Shown here: positions 45,615 through 58,200 of the stretch, one piece after another
How positions within the stretch are numbered: the stretch's first letter is position 1
Layout: each line of letters opens with the position of its first letter
Assembly: GCA_004123355.1 (NCBI GenBank)
Contig: SCHM01000003.1
Span: 4,793,058-4,857,057 of the forward strand
Origin: Amphirosellinia nigrospora
Lineage: Eukaryota; Ascomycota; Sordariomycetes; Xylariales; Xylariaceae
DNA length: 64,000 nt
Direction: 5' to 3'
Program-made: the position numbers and the translations under genes
Notes under the pieces: model-generated
Seen by the model: the letters and a program-made list of their open reading frames with translations, nothing else
Database searches by the model: none
What the model was told of the DNA's origin: nothing

Positions 45615-47366
45615 CTACGAAGCAAAGTTCTCAACGCGGGTTCCGACGTCTTTCGCGTTCGCCAGCTTGATGAGCTCATACCCAACAACGAGATCCATGG
45701 GACCCAGCCCGACGCTCTTATAAATGACGTTCCCGGACGCGAGCCACCTCGCCAGGTGTTCGTCATGCTTGCGGGCCACCTTCTCGGACCGTGAGCTCGC
45801 GGTGCGCCTGTGGTGTCGGAAACCAGGTAGGTGGAAGCCGCTACTGCCGCCACTATCGCTACCACGTCTGCTGCGCGACGGGCTGTGTGAGGAAGAGCGC
45901 TTGCTAATGCTGCTCGCGTCTGTGACAGCGGAGCTGGAGCCGGTCCCGTAGACTGCTGACATGGCGGAGCCCTGGGAGGAGAAGTCGAACTTGTCGATAG
46001 AATCCGAGAGCGAGTCTACTCGGTCGACGGTCTAGAAGAAGTCTCTTCTTCGTTGGCTAGGCGCTTGATCATTATAAGCTCTCCTATTCTTGATTACGCG
46101 TTAGCATGGGGGCCGCAACAAGTATAATATGCCATGCTATGTCGCCAAAACGAGAGGTAACCATAGTAGACAAGTTACCAAACAAAGAATGAAAGGGATT
46201 GTATAGAATAGTGGCTCACTCGACAAGCTGCTTAGGCTCATAGACCAGCATCAATGATCTCGCCAGCCTCCTTAAGCGCGCCACTGAGCGAGTCGACCAC
46301 GATGACACCTCCCTCTGTGGCATGTCTGTGATAATGGAGATGCCCCTGCTGATGGGGCCGGGTTGCTTGGGCTAGCAACCCCAGGTAGCTCGCGCATGTC
46401 CTTAGTATAGCTCCCTACGGCCACGATCAACCTGCCCTTCTTCCTACCCTCATGGTTCGTCAGGATGCTAGCATCGAACAGCTCTTCTGTACTGGGCGTG
46501 CAGCAGTAGATGACGTCTGCGGCGCGGATGTGCTCTTTTTGCAATCGATTGTACTGTGCGCGCGAAACAAACACATTAGTTCCAACTTAATGATGCATGA
46601 AACAAGGGGGAAAAAGTATCAGGCACAGGAGGTCCTTATACATACCTCACCGTATCCAGGTGTTAACATGCTGAACGACACCTTGTCCCAGCCCTCCCGC
46701 TCCTTCACCTCGACCGGCACGGCGTAGAACTGCCGCAGGATGTATTTAGCGTTCTCGCTAAACTGCCGATTGATGATGTTCACGGACCGAATCGTGGTCC
46801 CCCGCAGCATCAAGGCTAGCCGAATGTGCCAGTACGCTTGCAGACCGGCGCCGAAAACGGTCAACGTCCGAACGTTTGCGCGCTTAGTCAACAGACACGA
46901 GGACGCGAGCGCGGTGCGGAATGCAGTGAGTGTTTGCGCGTGGAGGAAGCCAATGGGATTGCCATCGGGCGAGTATAGCGTTAGCGAACCGGTGGGCTTG
47001 ATGGTAGGGAGCGAGGGGTCTGCGTGCGGTGAGGAGAGCGTCACGACTATTTACATTCAGACGATGATATCAGCTACACTTCTTCTTTTTCGTTCGCTAT
47101 CTTTGGGTTGGAGATCCCGACTGACCTTTGATTCCGTGACCAATAGGACTGGTCGAGGGCATGAACAACGTCGTCGCGCCAGTACGACCCGAGTAAGAAG
47201 ACGTTCGAGGAGGCTGCTGGTATAGACCCTCCTCGATTGCCTGCGTCGCTGTTGAATACTCGTGTAGGGCGCTCTTCAGCACACCCTGGAAGCGCTCAGC
47301 CTCGTCACGGGTGAGGTTCTCGAGCAATTGCTCGATGACCTCATCGGGCAACACGGTGAGGGACAT
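45615..47366 (-). CDS. ornithine cyclodeaminase/mu-crystallin-family protein
   Basis: This is an NAD(P)-dependent cyclodeaminase or imine-reductase-type enzyme; its substrate is unknown. It starts MSLTVLPDEVIEQLLENLT. Family marks are TLFMPSTSPIGHGIKVVTL, FLHAQTLTAFRTALAS, the dinucleotide loop TVFGAGLQAYWHIR, DVIYCCTPSTEELFDA and IVAVGSYTKDMREL. Exons are 47366-47126, 47046-46646, 46553-46220 and 46088-45615. The third intron has a strong branch site, GCTAAC. Exon 3 changes frame after MRELPG (continuing LLAQATRPHQQGHLHYH, then GGVIVVDSLSGALKEAG), and exon 4 changes frame at about 46030. Before the conserved end NVIYKSVGLGPMDLVVG there is a Ser/Arg/His-rich insertion of about 60 residues (SKRSSSHSPSRSRRGSDSGG), unusual for the fold. 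Confidence 0.82.
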
Positions 47367-48296
47367 TGGGACTTATTTCAGTTCCTAGTCGTTGGATTGC
47401 GGCGATTAACGAGGTTCAACGGAGTCGAGGATATCAACATAGGGAGCAATTCTGCTTTCTGCCGTGGGTGATGCAACTATCGACGTCGCTACGGCCTCAA
47501 TAAAAACGGAGAAAAGGCGGTGCAATGATATCTCTTTGTGTGACAGCAGCCGCCGTGTCCATATAGAACTTAGGCAAAGTAGGTAGGTACACACCATGGT
47601 CAACTTGGTGTCCAACATTGTTAGAGAAGTAGGTAGGTAGTGAACCCAGAGTATCCATCGTACCTACCTTCCCTACAATAGCTAAGCTACAAGCCCCACG
47701 AATCTCTGAAGTTTGCTACGATCTCAGGGCAGGCGAAGCTACCCCGCCGTAGTAGGGTTCGAACCTTCCCAGCTCGCATTAGGATGAAGCATGACGTGGG
47801 ATGGCTGTTGATACTGAATCTTCCGACCCACGAATAGTCCTTGGCGTCGTTCGAAATCTCCACATAATGGCTCGGCATGAGAAAATATATCTTCAGCAAA
47901 AGCTGGCAATCGAATGCGGCTAATCATGAATTCGAGAATTGTCATCTTTTTACTCTACTATCCTAATGATTAGGATACTAGCGCATAAAATATAAAATAA
48001 AAACCACACTTTTGAGATCGTCATCATCATCATCAATAACCAGATCAGCTAGTCATGCTGTTTCAAAATACCCCACGATCACATGATTTCATCCCAATGC
48101 TCAACGCTCAACGCTCAACGCTCAACGCTCAATGCTCCATGCCCCATGCTCCAAGCTCCAAAGCTCCAAATTCGGTAGCATCAAGCCGCCAAAGCCATGA
48201 CCAATCAAACCCCAATTTGTTGTCGTTAAAGAACCCGTCAAAATCCCCGCCGTGAACCAAAAGCGCCCATCCCAAGGTATCCCGTTCATTCACACT
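47367..48296. other. intergenic region with heptamer repeat
   Basis: This is the spacer between two minus-strand genes; the right part lies downstream of the carbonic anhydrase 3' end and the left part is upstream of the cyclodeaminase gene. No gene is recognised. Confidence 0.5.
48099..48133. repeat. GCTCAAC heptamer repeat
   Basis: Five tandem 7-nt units occur, the last with one mismatch, followed by degenerate GCTCCAT-like words. It lies in the spacer beyond the 3' end of the carbonic anhydrase gene. Confidence 0.85.
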
Positions 48297-49249
48297 TCAC
48301 TGCACCTGCATATTTGCGCCATCATGCCTAAACACAAGCATACCATGATCGCCCCGAACGACTTCGGTATCATGGACTGCGCTAGACCCGCTCATGTGGC
48401 CTCTCTTACCAGTGCCAAGTCCCAGATTGCGGATTCGTCCTGAGCCGATGTCGAACAGCGTGCCATGAACCTGCACCCCTGTCGCGGATGGCTTCTTGGA
48501 TCGTCATGTTGGCCACTGCGATACCCGGTTGTCAGTATCTAACCGCCGTCCCAAGCGTGACTTGCAAGTGTATCAGCGAGAAGAGGCTGACTTACTGAGT
48601 ACCTTGATGCCCGCGTCGATGTTCAATTCCGCGATGCGAACTGCTCGCGCCTTGTCGTCCCGAATCGCATTCAGCTCGTCCTTGTTCGCATTGCGTATCG
48701 CCTTGAGAGGCGTCAACCACGTGTCCAGGACACCGCCTATGCGCACGTCGCCGAGCGCGGCCGCTGCACCACCGCACTCGGAGTGGCCGCAGAGTACCAC
48801 ATGTTTCACCTTGAGCTGGTCAACTGCATACTCGATGACGGCCGAGGTGTTGATGTCGGTAGGTGAGATGATATTGGCAATGTTGCGGTGTACGAAGACG
48901 TCACCGGGCTGCAGGCCAAGGATCGTCGTTTCTGGGCAGCGCGAGTCAGAGCAGCCAAGCCATACTGCAAATGTCCGCTCCAATGTTAGCCTATGCCGCA
49001 ACCTCATGTCTCTTTCTCCTCTCTCTATCGAATGGCGGCGAACTCAACGTGCGTCGCAGCTAAGAGCCTCGGGGATGCATGATAGACAGGGGTATCCACG
49101 CTCCTCCGGTCGGGGCTGTACTCACGGATCTCCGGCGATTGTCCTGTTGCCAACCTTGGAAAGAAATCAGGGTTCTGGTGAGCTTTGTATCCAGCCCAGG
49201 CCTGGTTCGAGCTCAGCGCATAGGCGAAAGAGTCCTCTGAAACACCCAT
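48297..49249 (-). CDS. NCE103: beta-class carbonic anhydrase
   Basis: This zinc enzyme interconverts carbon dioxide and bicarbonate, feeding carboxylation reactions and CO2 sensing. Zinc and active-site residues are in LGCSDSRCPE (Cys, Asp, Arg) and VVLCGHSECGGAAAAL (His, Cys). FVHRNIANI is also typical. Exons are 49249-49126, 48964-48596 and from about 48516 to 48297; introns are 161 and about 79 nt. In exon 3 one G is missing from a run near 48475, after which the frame reads VQVHGTLFDIGSGRI, as expected. It then reads on to TGA through a tail (TGKRGHMSGSSAVHDTEV) that is unusual for the family and may be read through an intron (GTAAGA donor after LGLGT). The start at 49249 gives MGVSEDSFAYALSSN. 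Confidence 0.88.
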
Positions 49250-50869
49250 GGTAAGCAATGCAATCCCTATGTGCCGCTTGACCTCGAGATCTCTGGATAT
49301 GGGCGTAGAGCCCGCCCACGCAGCATCATTTGGCCGAGGGGTTCATATAGTGCGAGACATCGCGGGGTGGATGTTCAGAAACTCACGATGGTGGGGCATA
49401 TTTTAACGTTGCTTCGGTCTAGACAAGCCTGGTAGCTCTTTTGTCTTGGCCACAGTTGAACAGGTAATAGAACCAGAAAGGTGCAGTGCTGCAAGAAGCA
49501 AGCACCCAGTGAGGTATTAAACTCAACAACCCGATGGACTCTTGAACGCCAATGTCCGGGGGATACCGAGAGTCTGATGGTGGAAGATATGTGAGTCGTA
49601 CGTTTCGTCTTATGTATGAGATTGTTCCTCGTCTTATCAATCTGTCGAGCAAATGCCTCAAGTAATATGAACTTATATGAGGGGAAACGCAATGTTTGTG
49701 TTGGATTGAGGCAAGGGATAACGTGATAGTCGGCCGAGAGATTGCTGCACAAACACAAAACCAAAGTCTGGCCTCTTGGTAAGAAAGGAATGTACTCAGT
49801 ATGACATTGTTTATTCAGCAGATATGTACAACGAGTGAATGAAGCCGATTCGGACACACGGCATGGGAGCTGAGTGTGGTAGGATCAAATGAGAGATATT
49901 CCAACGTATTACCACCGCGCATCTTTCTCCGCGCCACCCTCCGATGTCCTATCTATGGATATGATTCATTTAGTAATGTCCGGCATGCCGGGTCTCCTGT
50001 ATATCCTTGTGCAAGGTCACATAGATACCTACATATCCCAGCACTAACTGGCTGGGATGAGACGCGGGTGTCAGAGAGCGATTCCCATGCAGGAGAGGAA
50101 CTATGACAGGACGAGGCCACCAATGTATATATGTATACTTCGTATCAATCGGGAATACCTGCCCAATGCAGAAATAGAACTAGATATACCTGACATATTT
50201 CAATCTCACACACTTACATATATATATGCTATATATATGTATGATGTTCATCGAGGTCAAAGCGAAGTTTCCGTATATCGCGCTTCTACTTATGCACGAC
50301 AAATAAGATTATAGTAAGCGAATTGTGTCGTGGGTAGATAAACATTGCTCAAGACTCTCTGATGTCGGTGTGATATGATCAAAGCACAGCTGGGTTGGGT
50401 CATGTGGCATGCGGTATCCTGGCAGTTAACCCTGACAACCCCAGATTGGAAATGATAAGGGGATGCAGCTGCTAGCGGTGAGACTCAAATCATACAATAC
50501 ATGGTTAGTAGAGCCAACATAGATACCTTGAGCATTATACACTAGTCTCGAGATCTATGGTAGATAATCGGGGAAATGTGAGGCGTGTTGAACCAATTGC
50601 TGTTAACTCAGCTCTATGCCCAGTCTCATCCAGATCTGGTTAGGCGGAAATGGCATGTCGAAGCACGCTAACTAGATTGCACGTGATAAAAGGCTCATCA
50701 ATATGTCTTAAATCATTCTGTGTGAGCTTCACTTTGGCTGTCATTCATAGTTTCCAGAGGATGTCGTAGTAATGTGCAAATCCATAGTTGGTATTCCGTT
50801 TTACCTCCTCCAACGCCGAAACCGTGCAAAGCTAACGACACATGGCCCTTTCATCATGCAACGCCAAGC
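49250..50869. other. intergenic, TA-rich tracts
   Basis: This 1.6 kb lies between the carbonic anhydrase promoter and the eL8 3' end. It includes TATATA tracts at about 50215-50240. ORFs in the region (for example 49857-49375 minus, 160 codons) carry no motif and overlap each other. Confidence 0.5.
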
Positions 50870-51967
50870 TTAGATCTTAATAGCCTGCTCGAGGGCCTTC
50901 TTCTTCTTCTCGATGCGCTTATTGGCCTTCTCACCCATAATACCACCACCCCACTGCTTCCGGCTGGCCTCGGTGTTGGCTAGATAGCCCTCCTTGATAG
51001 CGCTGATGACCTTGGAGAGCTCAGTCTTATCCTCAGAGCGGACCTCGGTCAGAGCCAGGACGGCAGCAGTCTATTTGTTTGTTAGCGGATCCTTTTTTAA
51101 CGAGTATAAGTAGGGCTACAAACCTTCTTGTGGACGACGGTGCCGAGTCTAGCCTTGCCCTTCACAATAGCGTAAGGCACACCAAACTTGCGGCAGAGGG
51201 CGGGCAAGAACACAACCAGCTCGATGGGGTCAACATCATTGGGAATCAAGACCAGAGAAGTCTTCTTGTTCTCAATGAGACCAACAACGTGGTTAAGACC
51301 ATACTTGACAGTGTAGGGCTTCTTGCTGACGTCCTCCTTCTTCTTGCCATCCTTGACAGCGGTGGCTTCCTTGACGAGACGCTCCTTCTTCTCTGTGAGA
51401 ATAGAATTTAGTACGTTTTTTTCTTGTTAAATCCTTCAGGAATTTCTCGAGTATATAGAAAATGGATAGGGTGAAATTTGGAACCCATGGGTCACTTACC
51501 AGCCTTGGTCTCTGGCCTGTACTTGTTGAGGAGCTTGAAAAGCTGAGCGGCTGTTGCGGTCGAGGGTCGACTGGAACTGGGCGATCGCAGGGGGACCTTT
51601 AGGCGCTGGGCGAGAACCTTGCGCTGGCGCTGAAGGCGGACATACTCGGGCCACTTCACCATACGCGAAAGGTTGCGGGTAGGCTGAATGTCCTGGCCGA
51701 TACCGAAGTTGCGGGACGCTTCTCGATGAGAGGTTCTGGTAGCACACGGTTAGCACAGAGAGGTGACCACAGCAGATGGTCAGAAGTATTAGAATAGTGA
51801 CTTACCTTAGGGGCCTTCTTGGAGCTCTTGCTCGACCCGAATGGGGCCGGCGCAGCCTTCTTTCCGCTAGCTTTGGGGCCTGGTCATTGAGAAAGAAGAG
51901 ATCAGTGAATGTGTTCCATTGACTGAAATCTTGCTTGAACTCTAAAGAGACAGGTCACGGGTGGCAT
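50870..51967 (-). CDS. RPL8: 60S ribosomal protein eL8 (L7a/L8)
   Basis: This is a structural protein of the large ribosomal subunit with a kink-turn RNA-binding L7Ae fold. Five exons: 51967-51959 (MPP), 51879-51807 ([18 protein letters not shown]), 51735-51500, 51392-51124 and 51070-50870. Exon 4 reads [20 protein letters not shown] and [19 protein letters not shown], and exon 5 ends [20 protein letters not shown]. The gene is broken in at least five places: the exon 1/2 junction, AACC (NPLIEK), CGTCCC (KRPRNFG), a C-run before [12 protein letters not shown], and two bases after LDRN ([12 protein letters not shown]). A gene like this is essential and normally single copy, so these breaks are best read as sequence error. 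It shares a 494-nt promoter region with NCS6. Confidence 0.93.
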
Positions 51968-52461
51968 TTTCAGCGCACGACGAGACCTGCTCAAGCCATT
52001 TCTTCACCTGTGTCCGAAGACGCCAGGCGGAACTTGCATGTCTCGAAAAGACAATTCTTCGAGACTCGTTCAAGGGCTGATGAATGTCGTAATGGGCGTT
52101 GAGGAGCTTACCATGGTTAGTAAATTGGTCGTCGGGTCGTGGATACGGGATGTCGACCGAGTTGAGAGGTGTAAGGAAGGAAGGTCTCACGAAAAGTTTG
52201 GGCTGGAGAAATCTAGCATTGTAATTTTGTGGGCTGGTGAATTGTCGGCAAACCGTGCGCCAGTCCCGCTTGGTTCAGGCCATACAAAAAGAACTAGCCT
52301 AAATGCCCCTCTTGCATGCTGTACATAGGTACATGTTGACCCCACTATCATTCAGACTCACATAGAAAACCTACCTACGATAATCTTACAGTCTTATATG
52401 CGGGCGGCGTTACAGGAATTTTCTGCTATATCACGCCTCCGGTACAAGTTTTCATCCGAAG
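51968..52461. promoter_or_regulatory. shared divergent promoter region of RPL8 and NCS6
   Basis: The two start codons lie 494 nt apart and point away from each other. No further gene fits between them, so both promoters must lie here. I cannot point to defined factor sites; the plus-strand ORF (52038-52328) is not convincing. Confidence 0.6.
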
Positions 52462-53674
52462 ATGCCACCTGCGCTCTGTGGAATCTGCAAGACCCAGCGG
52501 GCTTTGATCAAGCGGCCCAAGAACCACCAGAAGCTTTGCAAGGAGTGCTTTATCCAAATATTCGAGGATGAAGTTCACCATACCATATCTTCATCGCAGC
52601 TGTTCTTCCGTGGCGAAAAGGTAGCCATCGGTGCGTCAGGTGGCAAAGATTCCACCGTCTTGGCTTCGGTGCTGAAAACCCTGAACGAGAGACACGACTA
52701 TGGAGTAGATTTAGTGCTCCTGAGTATCGACGAGGCATCAAAGGTACCGTGATGATTCTCTCGAGACCGTCAAGAGAAATGCGGTGCAATACGATATGCC
52801 TTTGAAGATCGTTGGCTACGATGAACTGTATGGCTGGACCATGGATCAAGTTGTTGAGACCATTGGTAAAAAGGGAAATTGCACATATTGCGTGTGTTCC
52901 GGCGACAGGCGCTGGATAGAGGAGCCAAGATGCTCGGTATCAAGCACGTTGTGACAGGCCACAATGCTGATGATGTAGCCGAGACTGTTCTCATGAACCT
53001 ACTTCGTGGAGATCTACCGCGGCTATCACGGAGCACGAGCATTATCACAGGCAGCAATGCGAGCGAAGTAAAACGGAGTAAACCTCTTAAATACGCCTAC
53101 GAGAAGGAGATCGTATTATATGCACATCACAAAAAGTTGGATTACTTTAGTACGGAATGCATTTACAGCCCGGAAGCTTTCCGCGGAGTGCGAGAGGCCT
53201 CATCAAAAACCTAGAACGTGTCCGACCTAGCGCCATCCTAGACGTTGTTCGGAGCGGCGGGATATGCCAGGTTAGTGCCAGGTGCTATGCCAGACGCTTG
53301 TGCTTGCAATGGAAGGCGTCCTCGGCCCAGACTGTTGACGAAGACTATAATGCCGGAGGTTGCGGCTCATCAAACGGCAGAGTAGTGGGCGGCGAAATGG
53401 CGGCGATGGAGAAAAAGCTGAGAGAGGATGAAGCTGCTGAGGTAGCTGGGCTGGAGACAGAGGTCACTTTCACCAAGCTGACAGTTCCAAATTTGGTCGA
53501 TCAAAATCCAACCAAGAGAAGCCATCGAGGAGCACTGGAAATGATCTCTCCGTTAAAACAAAGCAGAAATTGGGCACTTGCGAAAAATGCGGTTATATGT
53601 CTAGCCAGGCTCTTTGCCAGGCTTGCATGCTCCTAGATGGTTTAAATAAGAACCGACCAGAGATTGTGATATAG
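52462..53674 (+). CDS. NCS6: cytoplasmic tRNA 2-thiolation protein 1 (Ncs6/Ctu1)
   Basis: With Ncs2 it adds the 2-thio group to the wobble uridine of tRNA-Lys, -Glu and -Gln in the cytosol, using sulfur from Urm1. It starts [20 protein letters not shown] with a zinc-ribbon (CGIC...CKEC). The ATP-pyrophosphatase loop is [12 protein letters not shown]. Later come [33 protein letters not shown] and IYSPEAFRG, and the C-terminal zinc motif [16 protein letters not shown] with [13 protein letters not shown] and stop at 53672-53674. Frame breaks: two within 12 nt near 52735-52750 (LSIDEGIKGYRDDS expected), near 52891 (GG to G in CTYCGVF), near 53190 ([14 protein letters not shown]), near 53258, and before the C-terminal zinc motif. 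The order of all catalytic blocks is normal. Confidence 0.92.
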
Positions 53675-55241
53675 AGCTCAAGACTGGTCGGTGTTATAGC
53701 GCATTTTACGGCATATAGAACGAGATAAATGATACCCACGGAATGGGCTGAGTCAGGAAAGGAATCTATCGTATTTGGCGATGATTGTACATGTATAATT
53801 TATGGTAGTGCCCATTGTTCATTTTTTTTATGACATCCGCTTCTCAACCTATTAGATGCTAAGGTCAGTAATTGTAGCTTCCTCACTTTGATGATGCTGC
53901 AAAAAACATACTCTCCAGGGATTATTCAATTCAAAGCCGACAGGTGCTAATGGTTCGTCGCTCTGTCCTCGTAGGAGGCCTGTCAATCGTCGGTCCCGGT
54001 CCATCACTAAAATCCCGTAATGTCAGTCTCAGCTGCAAATTGCAAGTTTTCGCTCCGAGGTCGTACTTTGCTAAGAGAAGGTTAGCACTGTTCAGAAGCT
54101 GTTCACGGTTTAGAACTTACTCTATCCCATTGATCTAGGGACCGGCGCGGCCGTTTGTGACCGTTTTGCCAGTGTCTGAGTTTGGACAGTCCCGCGCCCG
54201 TTGCACCAAACATCTACTTGCATTCAGTAACCCATGGATGGCGTCGATTTAATCGCATTGGGAGCATACGGCGAGAATGATTCCATAAGGAATCAGGGCT
54301 TCGAAGGGAACAGGCATTGTGATTAAAGACGGCTGATTCTGGAGGCAATCGTTAGCTACAACGATCTGTCGGAATGTGGAGAGCTTGGGGTGCCTTACTA
54401 GCTGTGTCGTGTTGTTGCAGCCGTGCTGAGGAGCAACGTCGATATGGAGTCTGTTGAAGTCAAAGCAAGAGCTCGGCTTGGACAGTCAATAGAGCGAGTA
54501 CCCGTAGAGACCAATCAATCCATTCCTATTGCCTGAGGCTGCCAAGTCTGAAAGTCGGGTGGTCAAAGCTCTATATATGTACATAACTTACCTAATCGAG
54601 AAGTTAGGGAGTTTAGAGTAGGCTAGGTACGCTAGCTTGTAGCCTGTAGCGCTGTGGGTACCTACCTAGGTGCACTAACCTGCACGTTAGCCGGGTTGTG
54701 GAGTACTCCAACCCAACTTCCATACGTGCCTCGCGAATCACTGCCTACTTCCACTACACATTGAAGAGCCATCGCCAAGCCGCTGTGATCATCATCTTCA
54801 GAAATATTCCCACACCACAATCCTCATTGTTAGCAAGTTGTTTCCTGTGCACGACGCGCCAACTCAGCTCACCCACCTGAATTCTCTATCCGCACATCAA
54901 ATTATTGCCTCTAGTCTCCAAAACGATCGCGTCTGACCCTCAGCCCCAACTTAGATGCTATCTCAAGTTCAATGCGCATAACAAATCTGATGCCGCGATC
55001 CTGCGAACGACACCGAGAACTCTCATAAGCTTGAATTCTATCGGGCTACCGCGCATTCAATCGTCCCTCGTATCATCGTATGGCATGCAATCAACATCTT
55101 GGATGACGTGAAACTGGCCGTCGCAAGTTGTTGGAGGGTCGTGGACATTGCCCTCCTGCAGTCCTCAACCTTCTACCGCTCAATCCCGGTCCGCCGTCAT
55201 ACCACATCGCACCGTTCACTACGGGCTACCAGGCTACAACA
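53675..55241. other. intergenic, leader of SAS3
   Basis: No gene is recognised. The region between 54690 and 55240 is C/T-rich and should be the promoter and leader of the acetyltransferase gene. TAGGTA-like words cluster at 54620-54670. Confidence 0.5.
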
Positions 55242-58200
55242 ATGGCTAACGCACAGCTTATGGAGGAGGAATTACAACAAAGCGTAGTCCTCTCTGAAGA
55301 AGATGCCGAGTTCGAAGAGGATGATGCTGTACAAGATGCTACAATAGTCGGCAGGGGTGTTCCTCTAAATCCCGACCCCGACCTCGTACCCACAGGCCAT
55401 GACGAGGAACTCGACGATGATGAGCAAGATGAGGAAGATGTCGATGCAGTAAACGAGCAAGACGAGTTAGAAATAGACCCAAACAACGATGAAGATGGCG
55501 ATCATGAAGATGTTGCGTCCGAGAGTGAGGATGGAGATGAAGATTTCCATGAAGATGGAACCTTCGATATCGACGCCGAAGGAGAAGAGGACGAGGAGAA
55601 GAGAGAGGCTTTCAGCCGAAACATACGCCGGCGGAGACGGGGACTCTAGCGGAGAAGACGAGGAACAAGCCGAGGAAGACGAAGGGGACGAAGAGGAAGA
55701 CGAAGAGGAAGAGGAAGACGAGGCCGAGGGAGTAGGAGCCGTAAAAATAAAACCCGGCGAAACTGAGGATGAAGACAGTGAGAGTGAGGCATCCGATGGT
55801 TCTGATTCAGCCTTCAGCGACAGAGACTCGGTTGCGGAATCAGATGAAGCAGTTGGAAATGATAATGATGAGGACGATGTTGACGATGTCGACGAAGAAT
55901 TCGACGCTGCTGATTCCCCTCTTCGCGATAACGAAGCATCTGACTCTGGTTCGGAAGCAGGTACTGCTAGTGAGAATATGGACATTAAAGACGATGTGGA
56001 TATGCATGATGACGACGAAATCGAGGGAGACATGTCTCCGTCTGCTAGGCGAGCATCGGCACCTCAAATTGCTCGTGATCTGCTGCCTCCACAGCGAGGC
56101 TTAAGCAAACCAGACTCGCACTCTATGTTCAACCAACTGGTTCTTGATGAAGACCCAATGGATGGGTCACGAGTGCTAAGGAAGAGAAAACATCCTCTGC
56201 AGAGGGGGATGAGGATGCTATATCATTGCGGAAACGGCGAAGAAACACGCCCGATGGATCCGTCCACGACGACCCAACGCTTGAACAGGTTAACAGTGAG
56301 ATTGCAACTCGCCCACGATCTGCACGGTCGCTCAGGCTCAAAGCTTCGAATTCGCCATCACTGTGTTCCATAGTGAAGAAGACGCGGCTGAGTCACACAG
56401 TACAGATGCGAGTGAACGCTACCAGTCTTAGTCAAATCCTATCACGAAAGCCAAAGTCAGTCAAGAAGCGTTCTCGTACGACAACCTCACAGCCCTCACG
56501 GACATCAGCACCGCGCAGTAATGCTGCCGTTTCTTCTGCTACTGAAGCCCTTGCCATGGCTCCTTTTTTCACTCCCAATTTCTCGCAGCCATTCTACTCG
56601 TTTTATGATAAGGAGACAGATGAGCTGAAAGGGAAACCATACGGTGGCATCCTGACGGAGGAGCAAGCAGATACTACAAAAACTTTGCCTACAAAGGATG
56701 ACCGACGGCGATTTGACGAGGCCAAGCAGAAAGCTGAAGAAGAATGGAGAAACCGCCTTCTTGCTATGCAAGCCGAAACAGAGTTGCCCGCTAAAAAGTC
56801 GAAGAAAGCATCGGGTCCTGTAAGCCAGATTGAATGCATCGAGTTTGGTGGCTGGGAGATCGATACCTGGTATGCAGCGCCTTATCCGAAGAATATAGCC
56901 GCAATCGCGTGCTGTATATTTGCGAATTCTGCTTAAAGTACATGAACTCGGACTATGTTGCTTGGCGGCATAAACTTAAATGCCCTGCCAAGCATCCTCC
57001 TGGTGACGAAATCTACCGGCATGGCTCTATCTCGTTCTTCGAGGTCGATGGTCGGAAGAACCCAGTCTACTGCCAGAATCTGTGCTTACTCGCAAAGCTT
57101 TTTCTAGGCTCAAAAACGTTGTACTACGACGTTGAGCCATTCTTATTTTATGTCCTATGTGAGTACGATGACCTTGGTTATCATTTCGTCGGATATTTCT
57201 CCAAGGAGAAGCGGGCAAGTAGTCAGAACAATGTTAGCTGCATACTTACTCTCCCCATTCATCAACGGAAAGGATATGGTCACCTCCTGATTGACTTCTC
57301 CTATCTGCTGACAAGAGTCGAAGAGAAAAGCGGCTCGCCTGAGAAACCCCTGTCGGATATGGGATTGGTCTCATACCGCAACTATTGGCGGCTGGTGCTT
57401 TGCAAATACCTCATCGAGCATGTTCCCGAAGACAAGTCCCAGAAGAGCGGCATCAGTATCAGACAGATATCTGACGATACTGGTATGACGCCAGATGATG
57501 TGGTTTCCGCACTCGAGGCACTGCGGTTTCTCGTAAGAGACCCTGTCACTCATGTCTCCTTCCGCATAGATTTACCGTTTTGTCGTAAAGAGGTGGTGAG
57601 GTGGGAGGCCAAAAACTATGTCAAACTTCACCCTCAAGCGTTAACTTGGACACCTTACGTCATGGGCCGAGGTAACGACCAACTTCGAGCTTGGTCCGGC
57701 CCTCAATACTATTGCTCCCCGTGAAGAAGATGAGGAAACAAGAGCTATCGAGGTGATTGCTGGCACCACCATCCCAACCAGTGCCTTTGCATTAGCCGGT
57801 AATCTGACGCAGAAAGGGCAGTTAGACGGCGAGCCAGTCGTACTCGAATCCACTAGTGATATTCTTATTACGGAACCCACGGCAAATGCAAAATCTAATA
57901 GTGTTGACAAGGAGAACGCTAGTGTCCTCCAAACGTCGGAGCAAGGCGGCAGATATTGCCGCAGATGGCGCCAAAGATGACGGACATGATTGGCAGCACC
58001 AGTACGAAAATATCCCAGTGACTCGGTTTCAGGTATTCCCCCCGATCAGTAAACGCCCAGGGATGTCCCGTGCCGGCTCTAGCATTATGAGACCGGTAAC
58101 CTTACCGCGTGCTGCTTCAAATATCCGGACCCAGCAACCACGGCCTCGGCCCCGTGCGCGCCGATCAACAGGCGGTAGCGTACGCAAATCGACACAGAAA

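Noticed and set aside
48496-49254. 252-codon plus-strand frame
   Set aside because: Antisense of the carbonic anhydrase gene, whose zinc motifs are on the minus strand.
55467-56033. 188-codon minus-strand Ser-rich frame
   Set aside because: Complement of the acidic GA-rich head of SAS3.
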